Part shown: piece by piece, positions 36,515 to 43,643 of the stretch
How positions within the stretch are numbered: position 1 is the stretch's first letter
Layout of the letters: every line of letters starts with the position of its first letter
From: Puniceicoccales bacterium Verruco_02
Lineage (GTDB): Bacteria; Verrucomicrobiota; Verrucomicrobiia; Opitutales; Oceanipulchritudinaceae
Assembly: GCA_001604585.1 (NCBI GenBank)
Contig: LVBW01000024.1
Coordinates: 1 to 64,000, forward strand
DNA: 64,000 nt
Direction of reading: 5' to 3'
The notes under the pieces: generated by a model
What the model saw: only the letters and a program-made list of their open reading frames with translations
Told to the model about the DNA's origin: nothing
The model's database searches: none
Position numbers and translations under genes: made by a program

Positions 36515-37573
36515 CTAGACAATAAGCATGGCGTCGCCGTAGCTGAAGAAGCGGTATTCCATCGCGATAGCTTCCCTGTAATACTCCAAGAGCAGACGGA
36601 TGCCCTCGCTGGAGCCGGGACATAGAAACGCCGACACTAGGCAGAGCAGAGTCGAGCGCGGCAGGTGGAAATTGGTAAGCATGTGCTCCACGTGGAACAG
36701 GGCCGGAGGATAGACAAAGAGGCTGGCCTCCGATGCGAAGGAACCATCCGGGCCGGGCAATGCCCCTTTGCGGAAGCAGTCCTCGATGGAGCGCAGGCTG
36801 GTAGTGCCAACGGCAAGGCGAGGGCGCGAGGCATCGCGCAGGGCAGCCAGAGTGGGCGCTGGAATTCGGTAAGCCTCCGAATGCATGGTGTGGTCCTCCA
36901 CACGCTCCGCCTGTATGGGCTTGAAAGTGCCCATGCCCACGTTGAGCGTCAGGGGCAGTAGTTCGTGCCCGCGCTCGCGCAGCCGGGCGTCCAGCTCAGG
37001 GGTGAAGTGCAGCCCGGCCGTCGGGGCAGCAACAGCGCCCTTATGTGCAGGGTCCGCATAGCTAGTCTGGTAACGCTCCTCGTCGTCTTTCCCCGCGTGC
37101 TCGCGGACTATGTATGGGGGGAGTGGAATCTCGCCCTGTGCGCTGGCATATGCCTGTACATCCAGCCCCTCGGGCAAGATGAACTGAACCAGCGCCCGGC
37201 CTTCATCACCCTTTTCGAGCACCCTTGCCCTTGCCCCGCCCGGAAGCAGGAACACGGAGTCCGGCTTCAGCTTCTTGCCCGGCTTCAACATGCACCACCA
37301 GCAGTTGGCGTCCCCGCCGGGGTTTAGCAAGAGGCATTCCACTGCCCCACCGCTAAATCTCTGCCCATGCAGGCGGGCCTTGAGAACGCTCACGTCGTTG
37401 CGAAAGAGCCGGGTATTGGCAGGCAACGCATCCGGGAGATCGCGAAAAAGCAGGTGCTCGGCCTTGGCGCAGCCCCGCCTTATCAGCATAAGCCGCGAAT
37501 GGTCGCGCTTATGCGCCGGGCACTGCGCGATGCGTTCGGGCGGTAGGATGTAGTCAAATAGCGAGCTGTCCAT
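36515..37573 (-). CDS. queA: tRNA ribosyltransferase-isomerase QueA
   Basis: Transfers the ribosyl part of S-adenosylmethionine to 7-aminomethyl-deazaguanine in tRNA, a late queuosine step (352 aa). The start at 37573 (MDSSLFDYILPPERIAQCPA) is the family start; the frame upstream adds 18 residues of poor fit. Conserved segments include RLFRNDVSVLKARL, YQTSYADPAHKGAVAAPTAG, LNVGMGTFKPI, LAVGTTSLRSIE and FHLPRSTLLCLVSAF. Other queuosine genes (tgt, queC-F) are absent here. Confidence 0.95.
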   Translation of the reverse strand: MDSSLFDYILPPERIAQCPAHKRDHSRLMLIRRGCAKAEHLLFRDLPDALPANTRLFRNDVSVLKARLHGQRFSGGAVECLLLNPGGDANCWWCMLKPGKKLKPDSVFLLPGGARARVLEKGDEGRALVQFILPEGLDVQAYASAQGEIPLPPYIVREHAGKDDEERYQTSYADPAHKGAVAAPTAGLHFTPELDARLRERGHELLPLTLNVGMGTFKPIQAERVEDHTMHSEAYRIPAPTLAALRDASRPRLAVGTTSLRSIEDCFRKGALPGPDGSFASEASLFVYPPALFHVEHMLTNFHLPRSTLLCLVSAFLCPGSSEGIRLLLEYYREAIAMEYRFFSYGDAMLIV

Positions 37574-37807
37574 CGTGTCTGGCAAAGGGGCTATCCGCAA
37601 CGGCGCTCCCGTGCCAGACAAAAACATGCCCCGAGGGGAAACCGGCCCAAAACTGCGCTACCACAGCATCCTCCCGTCAGAGCGCAGCGCCCATTCGTCA
37701 TGCCGGGAGACCGTTCGCTCCATACCTTGTTGGAAACGATGCGATGATGAGTGATATTGCTCTCAGCGCAGGACGAAATGTACCTCATCGCTACGGAAAC
37801 ACCCCTC

Positions 37808-38020
37808 ATGAACAGCAAAGAAGAGACAAAAGAAACGGGAATCTCCCGCAAGTTCCTACTCATCGCCGCTGGTCTGACGCTCTTGGCTATTTCGGCAGTG
37901 GGCACATACCTTGCCGGGCCATATGCATCCGAATCGGGCGTGGATGCGAAGGTTCCGATGATTGTCGGCGCGATGTTCCTCGCATGGGGTGCATGGTCGG
38001 CAATGAGCAGGAAGAAGTAA
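37808..38020 (+). CDS. Small two-helix membrane protein, unknown
   Basis: Hypothetical protein of 70 aa. After a charged N-terminus (NSKEETKETGISRK), two hydrophobic helices (FLLIAAGLTLLAISAVGTYL and VPMIVGAMFLAWGAWSAM) are separated by a short polar loop, and the C-terminus is RKK. I do not recognise the family. The gene is followed by a clear intrinsic terminator, which supports its being expressed. An alternative upstream start at 37751 seems less likely. Confidence 0.55.
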   Translation: MNSKEETKETGISRKFLLIAAGLTLLAISAVGTYLAGPYASESGVDAKVPMIVGAMFLAWGAWSAMSRKK

Positions 38021-38107
38021 ATTTTTCAATGCAGTGGACGTGACGAGTAGCCTTCCAAGGTCTCGTGCTACGTTCGATTGATATATGGGAGAGAGATAGA
38101 TAGAGTG

Positions 38108-38142
38108 GGAGGCGCATCTGGGAGAGGTGCGCCTCCTTTTTT
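38108..38142 (+). terminator. Intrinsic terminator after the small membrane protein gene
   Basis: GGAGGCGCA (38108-38116) and TGCGCCTCC (38128-38136) form a 9-bp stem with an 11-nt loop, followed by six T. It is a classic rho-independent terminator on the plus strand, 88 nt after the stop codon of the small gene. Confidence 0.88.
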
Positions 38143-38195
38143 GTGAGAAACTCCGCTGTCGCAGATGCGGCCACAGCCCCTAGGAGAGTGGCCAC

Positions 38196-39038
38196 CTACA
38201 GAATGATGTTGTCAATAAGGCGGATCTCGTCGCACCAGACAGCGGTTGCAATCAGGGTTCGTCCCTTTTCGACGTATCGCAGCGGCTTCATTGTCTCCAT
38301 GTCCACGGCCTGTACGTATATTACGCGCAGGCGGCGCACCTCGGAAATGTGGTGCGTAATCTCGGCCAGTATGCGGTCGGTGCTGTCTATACCCATCTCG
38401 TAGATGGCTGCGCCCTTGCGCAGGGCCTGATATATACGCACAGCGTCCTGCCTCTGGAAGGGCTTAAGATACGAATTGCGCGAACTCATGGCCAGTCCGT
38501 CGGCCTCGCGCACAGTGGCCCCGATGAGGATTTCTATCTCGAAGTTGAGATCCTGCACCATGTGCTTCACGACGGCTGCCTGCTGGGCGTCCTTCTGACC
38601 GAACACAGCCACATGCGGATGCACTATGTTGAACAGCTTGGTGACTACCGTGCAGACTCCCCTGAAAAAGGCCGGACGGGACTTTCCGCATAGCGGCGCG
38701 CCAAGGCTCTCCTCGTTGACGTATGTCGAATAGCCCTGCGGATACATTTCCTCGACCGGCGGGGCAAAGACTATGTCCACGCCCTCGACCTCGCAGGCTT
38801 TGAGGTCTTTCTCCATGTCGCGCGGGTACTTTTCGAGGTCTTCGGAGGGGCCGAACTGCGTCGGGTTCACGAATATCGACACCACGACGACATCGCCATG
38901 TGCCTTAGCCTTGTCGATAAGGCTCAGGTGCCCGGCGTGCAGGTAGCCCATCGTTGGGACGAAGGCTATCTTGCAACCCTTGTCTCGCAAAGCCTTTGAA
39001 GTGCTCTGCATTTCCCTTACGGTCTTGATTACTTGCAT
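38196..39038 (-). CDS. panC: Pantothenate synthetase
   Basis: Joins pantoate and beta-alanine with ATP (280 aa). The start at 39038 (MQVIKTVREMQSTSKALRDK) is chosen since the family motif FVPTMGYLHAGHLSLIDKA follows directly; the longer frame adds 10 residues. Other marks are VSIFVNPTQFGPSEDL, VVTKLFNIVHPHVAVFGQKD, DGLAMSSRNSYL. It is divergent from dapL with 165 bp between. It supplies pantothenate for the CoaX encoded in the same window. Confidence 0.95.
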   Translation of the reverse strand: MQVIKTVREMQSTSKALRDKGCKIAFVPTMGYLHAGHLSLIDKAKAHGDVVVVSIFVNPTQFGPSEDLEKYPRDMEKDLKACEVEGVDIVFAPPVEEMYPQGYSTYVNEESLGAPLCGKSRPAFFRGVCTVVTKLFNIVHPHVAVFGQKDAQQAAVVKHMVQDLNFEIEILIGATVREADGLAMSSRNSYLKPFQRQDAVRIYQALRKGAAIYEMGIDSTDRILAEITHHISEVRRLRVIYVQAVDMETMKPLRYVEKGRTLIATAVWCDEIRLIDNIIL

Positions 39039-39203
39039 GGCAGGAGGGTAAATCGTTGACGCAGGCATGTATTATATCCGGCTTATTGGGATATTCACAA
39101 GGTAAAGCTCCATCATTGGGCTGAATAATGCTCCCGCCCGGCCTTGCGCTAAGGCTAGCCTTTGCCCTACAATCGCCCCTTCCACCAGCAAGCATTCCCT
39201 CTC

Positions 39204-40433
39204 ATGTTCCAGATAAACGACAATTTCACCAAGATTGCAGGCAACTACCTCTTTGCCGAGGTGGCGCGCCGTGTCAGCGCCTTTCAGGACCGTAACCCGC
39301 AGCGCCGCGTCATCAAGATGGGCATAGGCGATGTGACCGAACCTCTGCCAGAGGCCAGCATAAAGGCATTCCACGAGGGCGTGGACGACATGGGCCGCCG
39401 CGAGAGCTTCATGGGCTACGGCCCGTACGAGGGCTACGCCTTCCTGCGCGAGGCTATTGCCAAGAACGACTTCCAGTCCCGCGGGGCGGACATTGGCGCG
39501 GACGAGATATTCCTTTCCGACGGGGCCAAGTGCGACACGGGCAGCATACAGGAGCTTTTCGGTGCGAATGTGCGCATCGCCGTGCCAGACCCCGTGTACC
39601 CCGTATATGTTGATAGCAACGTGATGGCAGGCCACTCCGGCCTCTGGAAGGACGGGCGCTACGAGGGCTTCGTGTATCTGGACTCCACCCCGGAAAATGG
39701 CTACGTGCCCGCCCCGCCTGCCGAGGCAGTGGACGTAATCTACCTCTGCTTCCCCAACAACCCCACGGGAGCCGTGGCCACGCGCGAGCAGCTCAAGACA
39801 TGGGTTGACTACGCAAGGGCGAACAAGGCGCTGATACTCTTCGACGCCGCTTACGAAGCCTTTGTGCGCGACCCGGCCATCCCCCGCTCAATCTACGAGA
39901 TAGAGGGCGCAAGGGAATGCGCGCTGGAATTTCGCAGCTTCTCCAAGACGGCGGGCTTCACGGGCGTTCGCGTGGCCTTCACCGTAATACCACGAGACCT
40001 CAAAGTGCCTGACTCCACGGGGAAAATGCACAGCCTGCACAGCCTCTGGATGCGCCGCCAGGCCACTCGCTACAACGGCCTTTCCTACCCGGTGCAGAAG
40101 GCATCGGCCGCCATTTACAGCCCCGAGGGCAAGGCGCAGGTGAAGACGCTTCTCGACTTTTACCTAGAAAATGCCCGCCTCGTGCGCGAGGCAATCCTGA
40201 GCGTTGGCGTGCCCTGCGTTGGCGGCGAGAACAGCCCCTACCTCTGGGTTCGCCCCGGTGGAGACTCCTGGGCATTCTTCGACCGCCTGCTCAACGAAGC
40301 GGGCGTAGTCTGCACTCCCGGCTCCGGCTTTGGCCGCTGCGGAGAGGGCCATGTGCGCTTCTCAGCCTTCAACAGCCGCCAGAACGTGCAAGACGCCATC
40401 GCCCTGATCAAGCAGGCACTGACAAAGGGATAG
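39204..40433 (+). CDS. dapL: LL-diaminopimelate aminotransferase
   Basis: PLP aminotransferase (409 aa) that makes LL-diaminopimelate from tetrahydrodipicolinate in one step, for lysine and peptidoglycan. The start at 39204 (MFQINDNFTKIAGNYLFAE) is the family start. Conserved parts are PQRRVIKMGIGDVTEPLP, the PLP-binding FLSDGAKCDTGSIQELFG, FPNNPTGAVA, the Lys in FRSFSKTAGFTGVRVAF and VHFSAF-like VRFSAF near the end. DapL is characteristic of PVC bacteria, plants and Chlamydiae, and supports the phylum call. Confidence 0.95.
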   Translation: MFQINDNFTKIAGNYLFAEVARRVSAFQDRNPQRRVIKMGIGDVTEPLPEASIKAFHEGVDDMGRRESFMGYGPYEGYAFLREAIAKNDFQSRGADIGADEIFLSDGAKCDTGSIQELFGANVRIAVPDPVYPVYVDSNVMAGHSGLWKDGRYEGFVYLDSTPENGYVPAPPAEAVDVIYLCFPNNPTGAVATREQLKTWVDYARANKALILFDAAYEAFVRDPAIPRSIYEIEGARECALEFRSFSKTAGFTGVRVAFTVIPRDLKVPDSTGKMHSLHSLWMRRQATRYNGLSYPVQKASAAIYSPEGKAQVKTLLDFYLENARLVREAILSVGVPCVGGENSPYLWVRPGGDSWAFFDRLLNEAGVVCTPGSGFGRCGEGHVRFSAFNSRQNVQDAIALIKQALTKG

Positions 40434-40456
40434 GCAGGCAAGGCAGGCCATATTTC

Positions 40457-40497
40457 AGGCGCCCGGCTGACGGAACCACCACCGGCAGCGGGCGCCT
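40457..40497 (+). terminator. Hairpin after dapL
   Basis: AGGCGCCCG (40457-40465) and CGGGCGCCT (40489-40497) are perfectly complementary over 9 bp, with three further inner pairs (CTG/CAG) after one bulged G. It lies 23 nt after the dapL stop. No T-tract follows. Confidence 0.5.
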
Positions 40498-40645
40498 TGT
40501 CGTGTACGTCGTTATTATGCCCGCTCGATGCGAATTCATAAACGCTGCTGATTGCATTCCATGTGCCTACCTGCTAGGAAACTATGCAAGCCGACTCGCG
40601 CACTTTTGCAGCAGCGGCCCAAAGATACCGTAGATTCAACGGAAT

Positions 40646-42868
40646 ATGGATATTGCAATAGTTACTGGAGCGGGTTCCGGCCTCGGGCTGGCCATCACGC
40701 GCAAACTCATAGAACTAGGCCTGCGCGTTTACGGCCTCGGGGGACAGTACGGAGATGTCCGCTTCGATCACGAATATTTCGTCCCCGTGCCCTGCAACAT
40801 GGCAGACATGGACGAGGTTCGCGCCAAAGTGGACGAGATTACCCGGCGCGAGGGGCACAACATCTACGTGCTTGTCAACAACGCCAAGCTCTACCACAAC
40901 AAGGGCCTCGACGAGACAAGCACCGAGGAGATGGAGGCCGTCCTGAAGGTAAACCTTCTCTGCCCCATCCTCATTACGAAGATGGCGCTGCCCTCGCTGA
41001 CAAGGCTGGGCGGCTTTGTCATCAACATCGTGGCCAACAGCGCCGAGAATGCACGCGGCGGAGCCATCGGTGCCGCCACGGCAGGCGGGCTGCGCTGGAT
41101 GGGCGAGGCACTCTTCGAACAACTGCGCGAGGACGGGGTGAAGGTGTCCAACCTCTTCCCTCAGACCAACCGCTGGAGGCCGGACGGCAGCGTGCCCGCA
41201 CAGGTGCGCCCGCAAAGCACGATAGACCTCGACGCCGTGGCCGAGGCCGTGGGCGCGATAGTGCTCAACCGCTTCAACAACGTCATAACCGACCTAGTCA
41301 TACGCCCGCAGAGACTGGCGGAAAAGCCCGTCCCTGCCCCCTTCAACGTCCCCTATCCCAAGCCCCAGCCCCTGCCCCGCACCACTCCGCGCGAGGAGGA
41401 AAAGCACATCAGCGTGGCCGAGACCCGCGCTGAAATCCGCCGCCACGAGAGCGATCTACTCAAGCAGCTCCGCGAGCGCGACGATGCCGGAATCGACGAC
41501 GAGGACGAAGAGGAGAGCTGGGAAGAGGAGGCCGATGACCGCATGGAGCGCGTGGAACGCTTTGACCGCGAAGAGGACGACAGCCGCTTCGACCGTGCCC
41601 GCAATGAAGAGGCCGACGACGAAGAAGACGACGAGGACGATTCCGAAGACCAAGAAGATGGCGAAAAGACAGCAGTGAGCGAGGAGGCCGGTGCCGCACG
41701 TCCGCAGCAGCCCAATAACGGCGCTCTGGGCGAGACTGGCCCCAATGGCGAACGCCGTGGTCGCCGCCGTCGCCGCCGTGGAAGGCGGGGCGGGCGCAAC
41801 CGCGACCGCGATGGCCAGCCGCAGCAGGAGGGCGAGCGTCCCGAAGGCCAGCCCCGTGGCGCAGAGCCTGCCGCAGATGCGGAAGCTTCCGCCGAGCGTG
41901 TGGATGCACCCTCAGAGCAGCGTCGCGAAGCAGCACCGCGCCCGGATGCACAACGTAACGGCGAGATTCGCCAGCAGAACGGTGGTCAGAACGGCGGGCG
42001 CAACGGCACTCGCAATGGCGAACAGCGCCACGAGACCCGCGCCGAACGCGATGCAAGATTTGAACGCGACACCCGTCCGGCGCGCAATGGCGAGCGTCGT
42101 GATGAGGGCCGCAGGGACGAGAGCCGCCGCGATGAACCGCGTGGCGAGCGCCGGGACGAGCGGCGCAGAGATGGTCGCCGTGACGAGCCTCGCGGCGAGC
42201 GCCGCGATGACAGGCGTGACGAACGCCGCGATGGCAACCGTGACAATCGTCGCGATGAACGTCGCGATGAACGCCGCGATCAGCAGCCCCGCACTCAGCC
42301 CCAGCCGCAGCAGCAACAGCCTGCCCCGGCACCTACACCGCTGGCCGAGGCTCCGGCAAGTGTCCAGCCGCAGGAACAAGCCCCCAAGCCGGAAACGGCA
42401 GAGAGCGCACAGCAGCGCGAGAGCCGCAGGCGCAACAGGCGTAACCGTGGCCACGGTCGCAATGGCGACTCCACCGCCCCGGAAGCCGCCAAGCCGACAG
42501 GCTCCGCTCCCGCTCCAGAACCTGCCGCCAAACCTGAAAGAGGCGAACAGCCCGCCAAGCAGGCCGCCGTCCGCGACGAGGAAGGCCCTGTCCGCGAAAC
42601 TGCTGCTAAGCCCGTGGAGAAGCCAGCCGCCAAGGCAAGTGGCAAGCCCGCGTCAGAGCCGGCGAAAGCCCCCGAAGAGGGCGCAGCCAAGCCCAAGCGC
42701 AAGGCGGCGCCGCGCAAGAAGGCTGTAAAGAAGGACGACACCGCTTCCTCGGAAGCCCCAGCTGCAATAGAGGAGGCAAAGCCCGAAAAGCCTAAGCGCA
42801 AGGCTACACCACGCAAGAAGGCCGTCAAAAAGGACGAAACGGCCGCCCCCGAAGCAGCAACGGAATAG
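40646..42868 (+). CDS. Degenerate SDR fused to a 500-residue charged disordered tail
   Basis: Fusion protein of 740 aa. Residues 1-222 form a short-chain dehydrogenase Rossmann fold: TGAGSGLGLAI at 7-17, VNNAKLY near 77-83, PQTNRW at 172. The catalytic YxxxK is lost: at that place stands IGAAT (141-145). It may bind NAD(P) but is unlikely to be a normal oxidoreductase. A Pro-rich linker is followed by a coiled acidic block (about 280-340), an Arg-rich block with RRGRRRRRRGRRGG (370-383), an Arg/Asp/Glu repeat block (460-545), and a Lys/Pro/Ala tail with two copies of KPKRKA.PRKKAVKKD (682-697, 715-730). The tail resembles RNA- or DNA-binding disordered segments. It is monocistronic with a strong terminator. 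Confidence 0.85.
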   Translation: MDIAIVTGAGSGLGLAITRKLIELGLRVYGLGGQYGDVRFDHEYFVPVPCNMADMDEVRAKVDEITRREGHNIYVLVNNAKLYHNKGLDETSTEEMEAVLKVNLLCPILITKMALPSLTRLGGFVINIVANSAENARGGAIGAATAGGLRWMGEALFEQLREDGVKVSNLFPQTNRWRPDGSVPAQVRPQSTIDLDAVAEAVGAIVLNRFNNVITDLVIRPQRLAEKPVPAPFNVPYPKPQPLPRTTPREEEKHISVAETRAEIRRHESDLLKQLRERDDAGIDDEDEEESWEEEADDRMERVERFDREEDDSRFDRARNEEADDEEDDEDDSEDQEDGEKTAVSEEAGAARPQQPNNGALGETGPNGERRGRRRRRRGRRGGRNRDRDGQPQQEGERPEGQPRGAEPAADAEASAERVDAPSEQRREAAPRPDAQRNGEIRQQNGGQNGGRNGTRNGEQRHETRAERDARFERDTRPARNGERRDEGRRDESRRDEPRGERRDERRRDGRRDEPRGERRDDRRDERRDGNRDNRRDERRDERRDQQPRTQPQPQQQQPAPAPTPLAEAPASVQPQEQAPKPETAESAQQRESRRRNRRNRGHGRNGDSTAPEAAKPTGSAPAPEPAAKPERGEQPAKQAAVRDEEGPVRETAAKPVEKPAAKASGKPASEPAKAPEEGAAKPKRKAAPRKKAVKKDDTASSEAPAAIEEAKPEKPKRKATPRKKAVKKDETAAPEAATE
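42026..42281 (+). repeat. Coding tandem repeat of Arg-Arg-Asp-Glu units
   Basis: This part of the SDR-fusion gene (codons 461-545) repeats imperfect 12-24-bp units encoding RRDE, RRDD, RRDG and PRGE, with strong similarity between units such as CGCCGCGATGA. It looks like expansion of short coding repeats, prone to length change. It is not an inverted or CRISPR repeat. Confidence 0.75.
42689..42846 (+). repeat. Two-copy histone-H1-like coding repeat
   Basis: Two near-identical segments of about 59 bp, starting at 42689 and 42788, encode KPKRKAAPRKKAVKKDD and KPKRKATPRKKAVKKDE. They start 99 bp (33 codons) apart. Many differences are at third codon positions, indicating selection on the protein and not a recent copy. 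Confidence 0.75.
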
Positions 42869-42901
42869 AGGCACGTAAGGCAAGTCCCGCTTTATCGCAA
42901 C

Positions 42902-42956
42902 AATGGCTCTTTGTCAGGATGGCATGACACCCATCCGGCAAAGAGCCATTTTGTTG
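42902..42956 (+). terminator. Intrinsic terminator after the SDR fusion gene
   Basis: The outer stem AATGGCTCTTTG (42902-42913) pairs with 42939-42950 over 12 bp, and an inner GGATGG/CCATCC pair (42917-42922 and 42931-42936) extends it. TTTTGTTG follows. This is a strong rho-independent terminator, 34 nt after the stop. Confidence 0.9.
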
Positions 42957-43093
42957 TACAATGGGCAGAGCAAGGTTCGGTTGTTATCGAGCCAGCACAA
43001 ACATTTTGATTTCAGCTGCAAACTGGCTTTGCGGCTGCCATGAATCGACTGCTTTGGAATAGGCCCGGCCCGGCACAACTCCGAATTGATATC

Positions 43094-43627
43094 ATGAGTA
43101 ATTACGATTATCAGAAAGATCTTGAACTGGTCTGGACCCATGCCGTCAACATGTACAAGGCCGGAGTCGGAGACCCTGCCGAGATGTTTACTCGCGAGCA
43201 ATTCGAGTATCTGGCCAGCATTGGTCAGGGCGCACAGGAGTTTTTCGACTACGCCGAGGACTACGTCAACGGTGGCGACCCCACATTGGGCGACGTGGCC
43301 GCAGTGGCCGAGATACGCCGTGCATATTTCATCGAAGTGCAAAAGGGAAAGCCCAGCGGAAAGATAGTCAGCCCCGACGATCTTCCCTCGCGCAGTGCCG
43401 AATCCGGCGGCCTTGTATGGCTTCCCCGCATCATTGCCAAGGCGCGCTGCAAGCTGCGCGGAGAGCTGCACAGAAGCGTGATGTACGGCTGTGGCGGAGA
43501 CAGGGCCTTCCTGAAGATGTGCGACGTACACCCGGCGGAACTGCTGCGCCAAGCATGGATTCACGACAACGACGACCGGGCCGTGGTGGACTGGGTGCTG
43601 AAGCGTTTCGCCCAGCGCAAGGGCTAA
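43094..43627 (+). CDS. DUF5069-like protein
   Basis: Cytoplasmic protein of 177 aa. The start at 43094 gives MSNYDYQKDLELVW, without leader. The C-terminal half resembles DUF5069: SGGLVWLPRIIAKARCKLRG, YGCGGDRAFLKM and HPAELLRQAWIHDNDDRAVVDWV. The N-terminal 80 residues (FTREQFEYLASIGQGAQEFFDYAEDYV) are an extra helical domain typical for the longer members of this family in Verrucomicrobia, as far as I recall. Function unknown. It ends 16 bp from the convergent stop codon of GH74. Confidence 0.7.
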   Translation: MSNYDYQKDLELVWTHAVNMYKAGVGDPAEMFTREQFEYLASIGQGAQEFFDYAEDYVNGGDPTLGDVAAVAEIRRAYFIEVQKGKPSGKIVSPDDLPSRSAESGGLVWLPRIIAKARCKLRGELHRSVMYGCGGDRAFLKMCDVHPAELLRQAWIHDNDDRAVVDWVLKRFAQRKG

Positions 43628-43643
43628 AAGTCCATAGGCCGCC

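Noticed and set aside
42026-42281. Short regular repeats considered as a CRISPR array
   Set aside because: The units are 12-24 bp without spacers of constant size and are in frame with the SDR-fusion gene; they are coding repeats.
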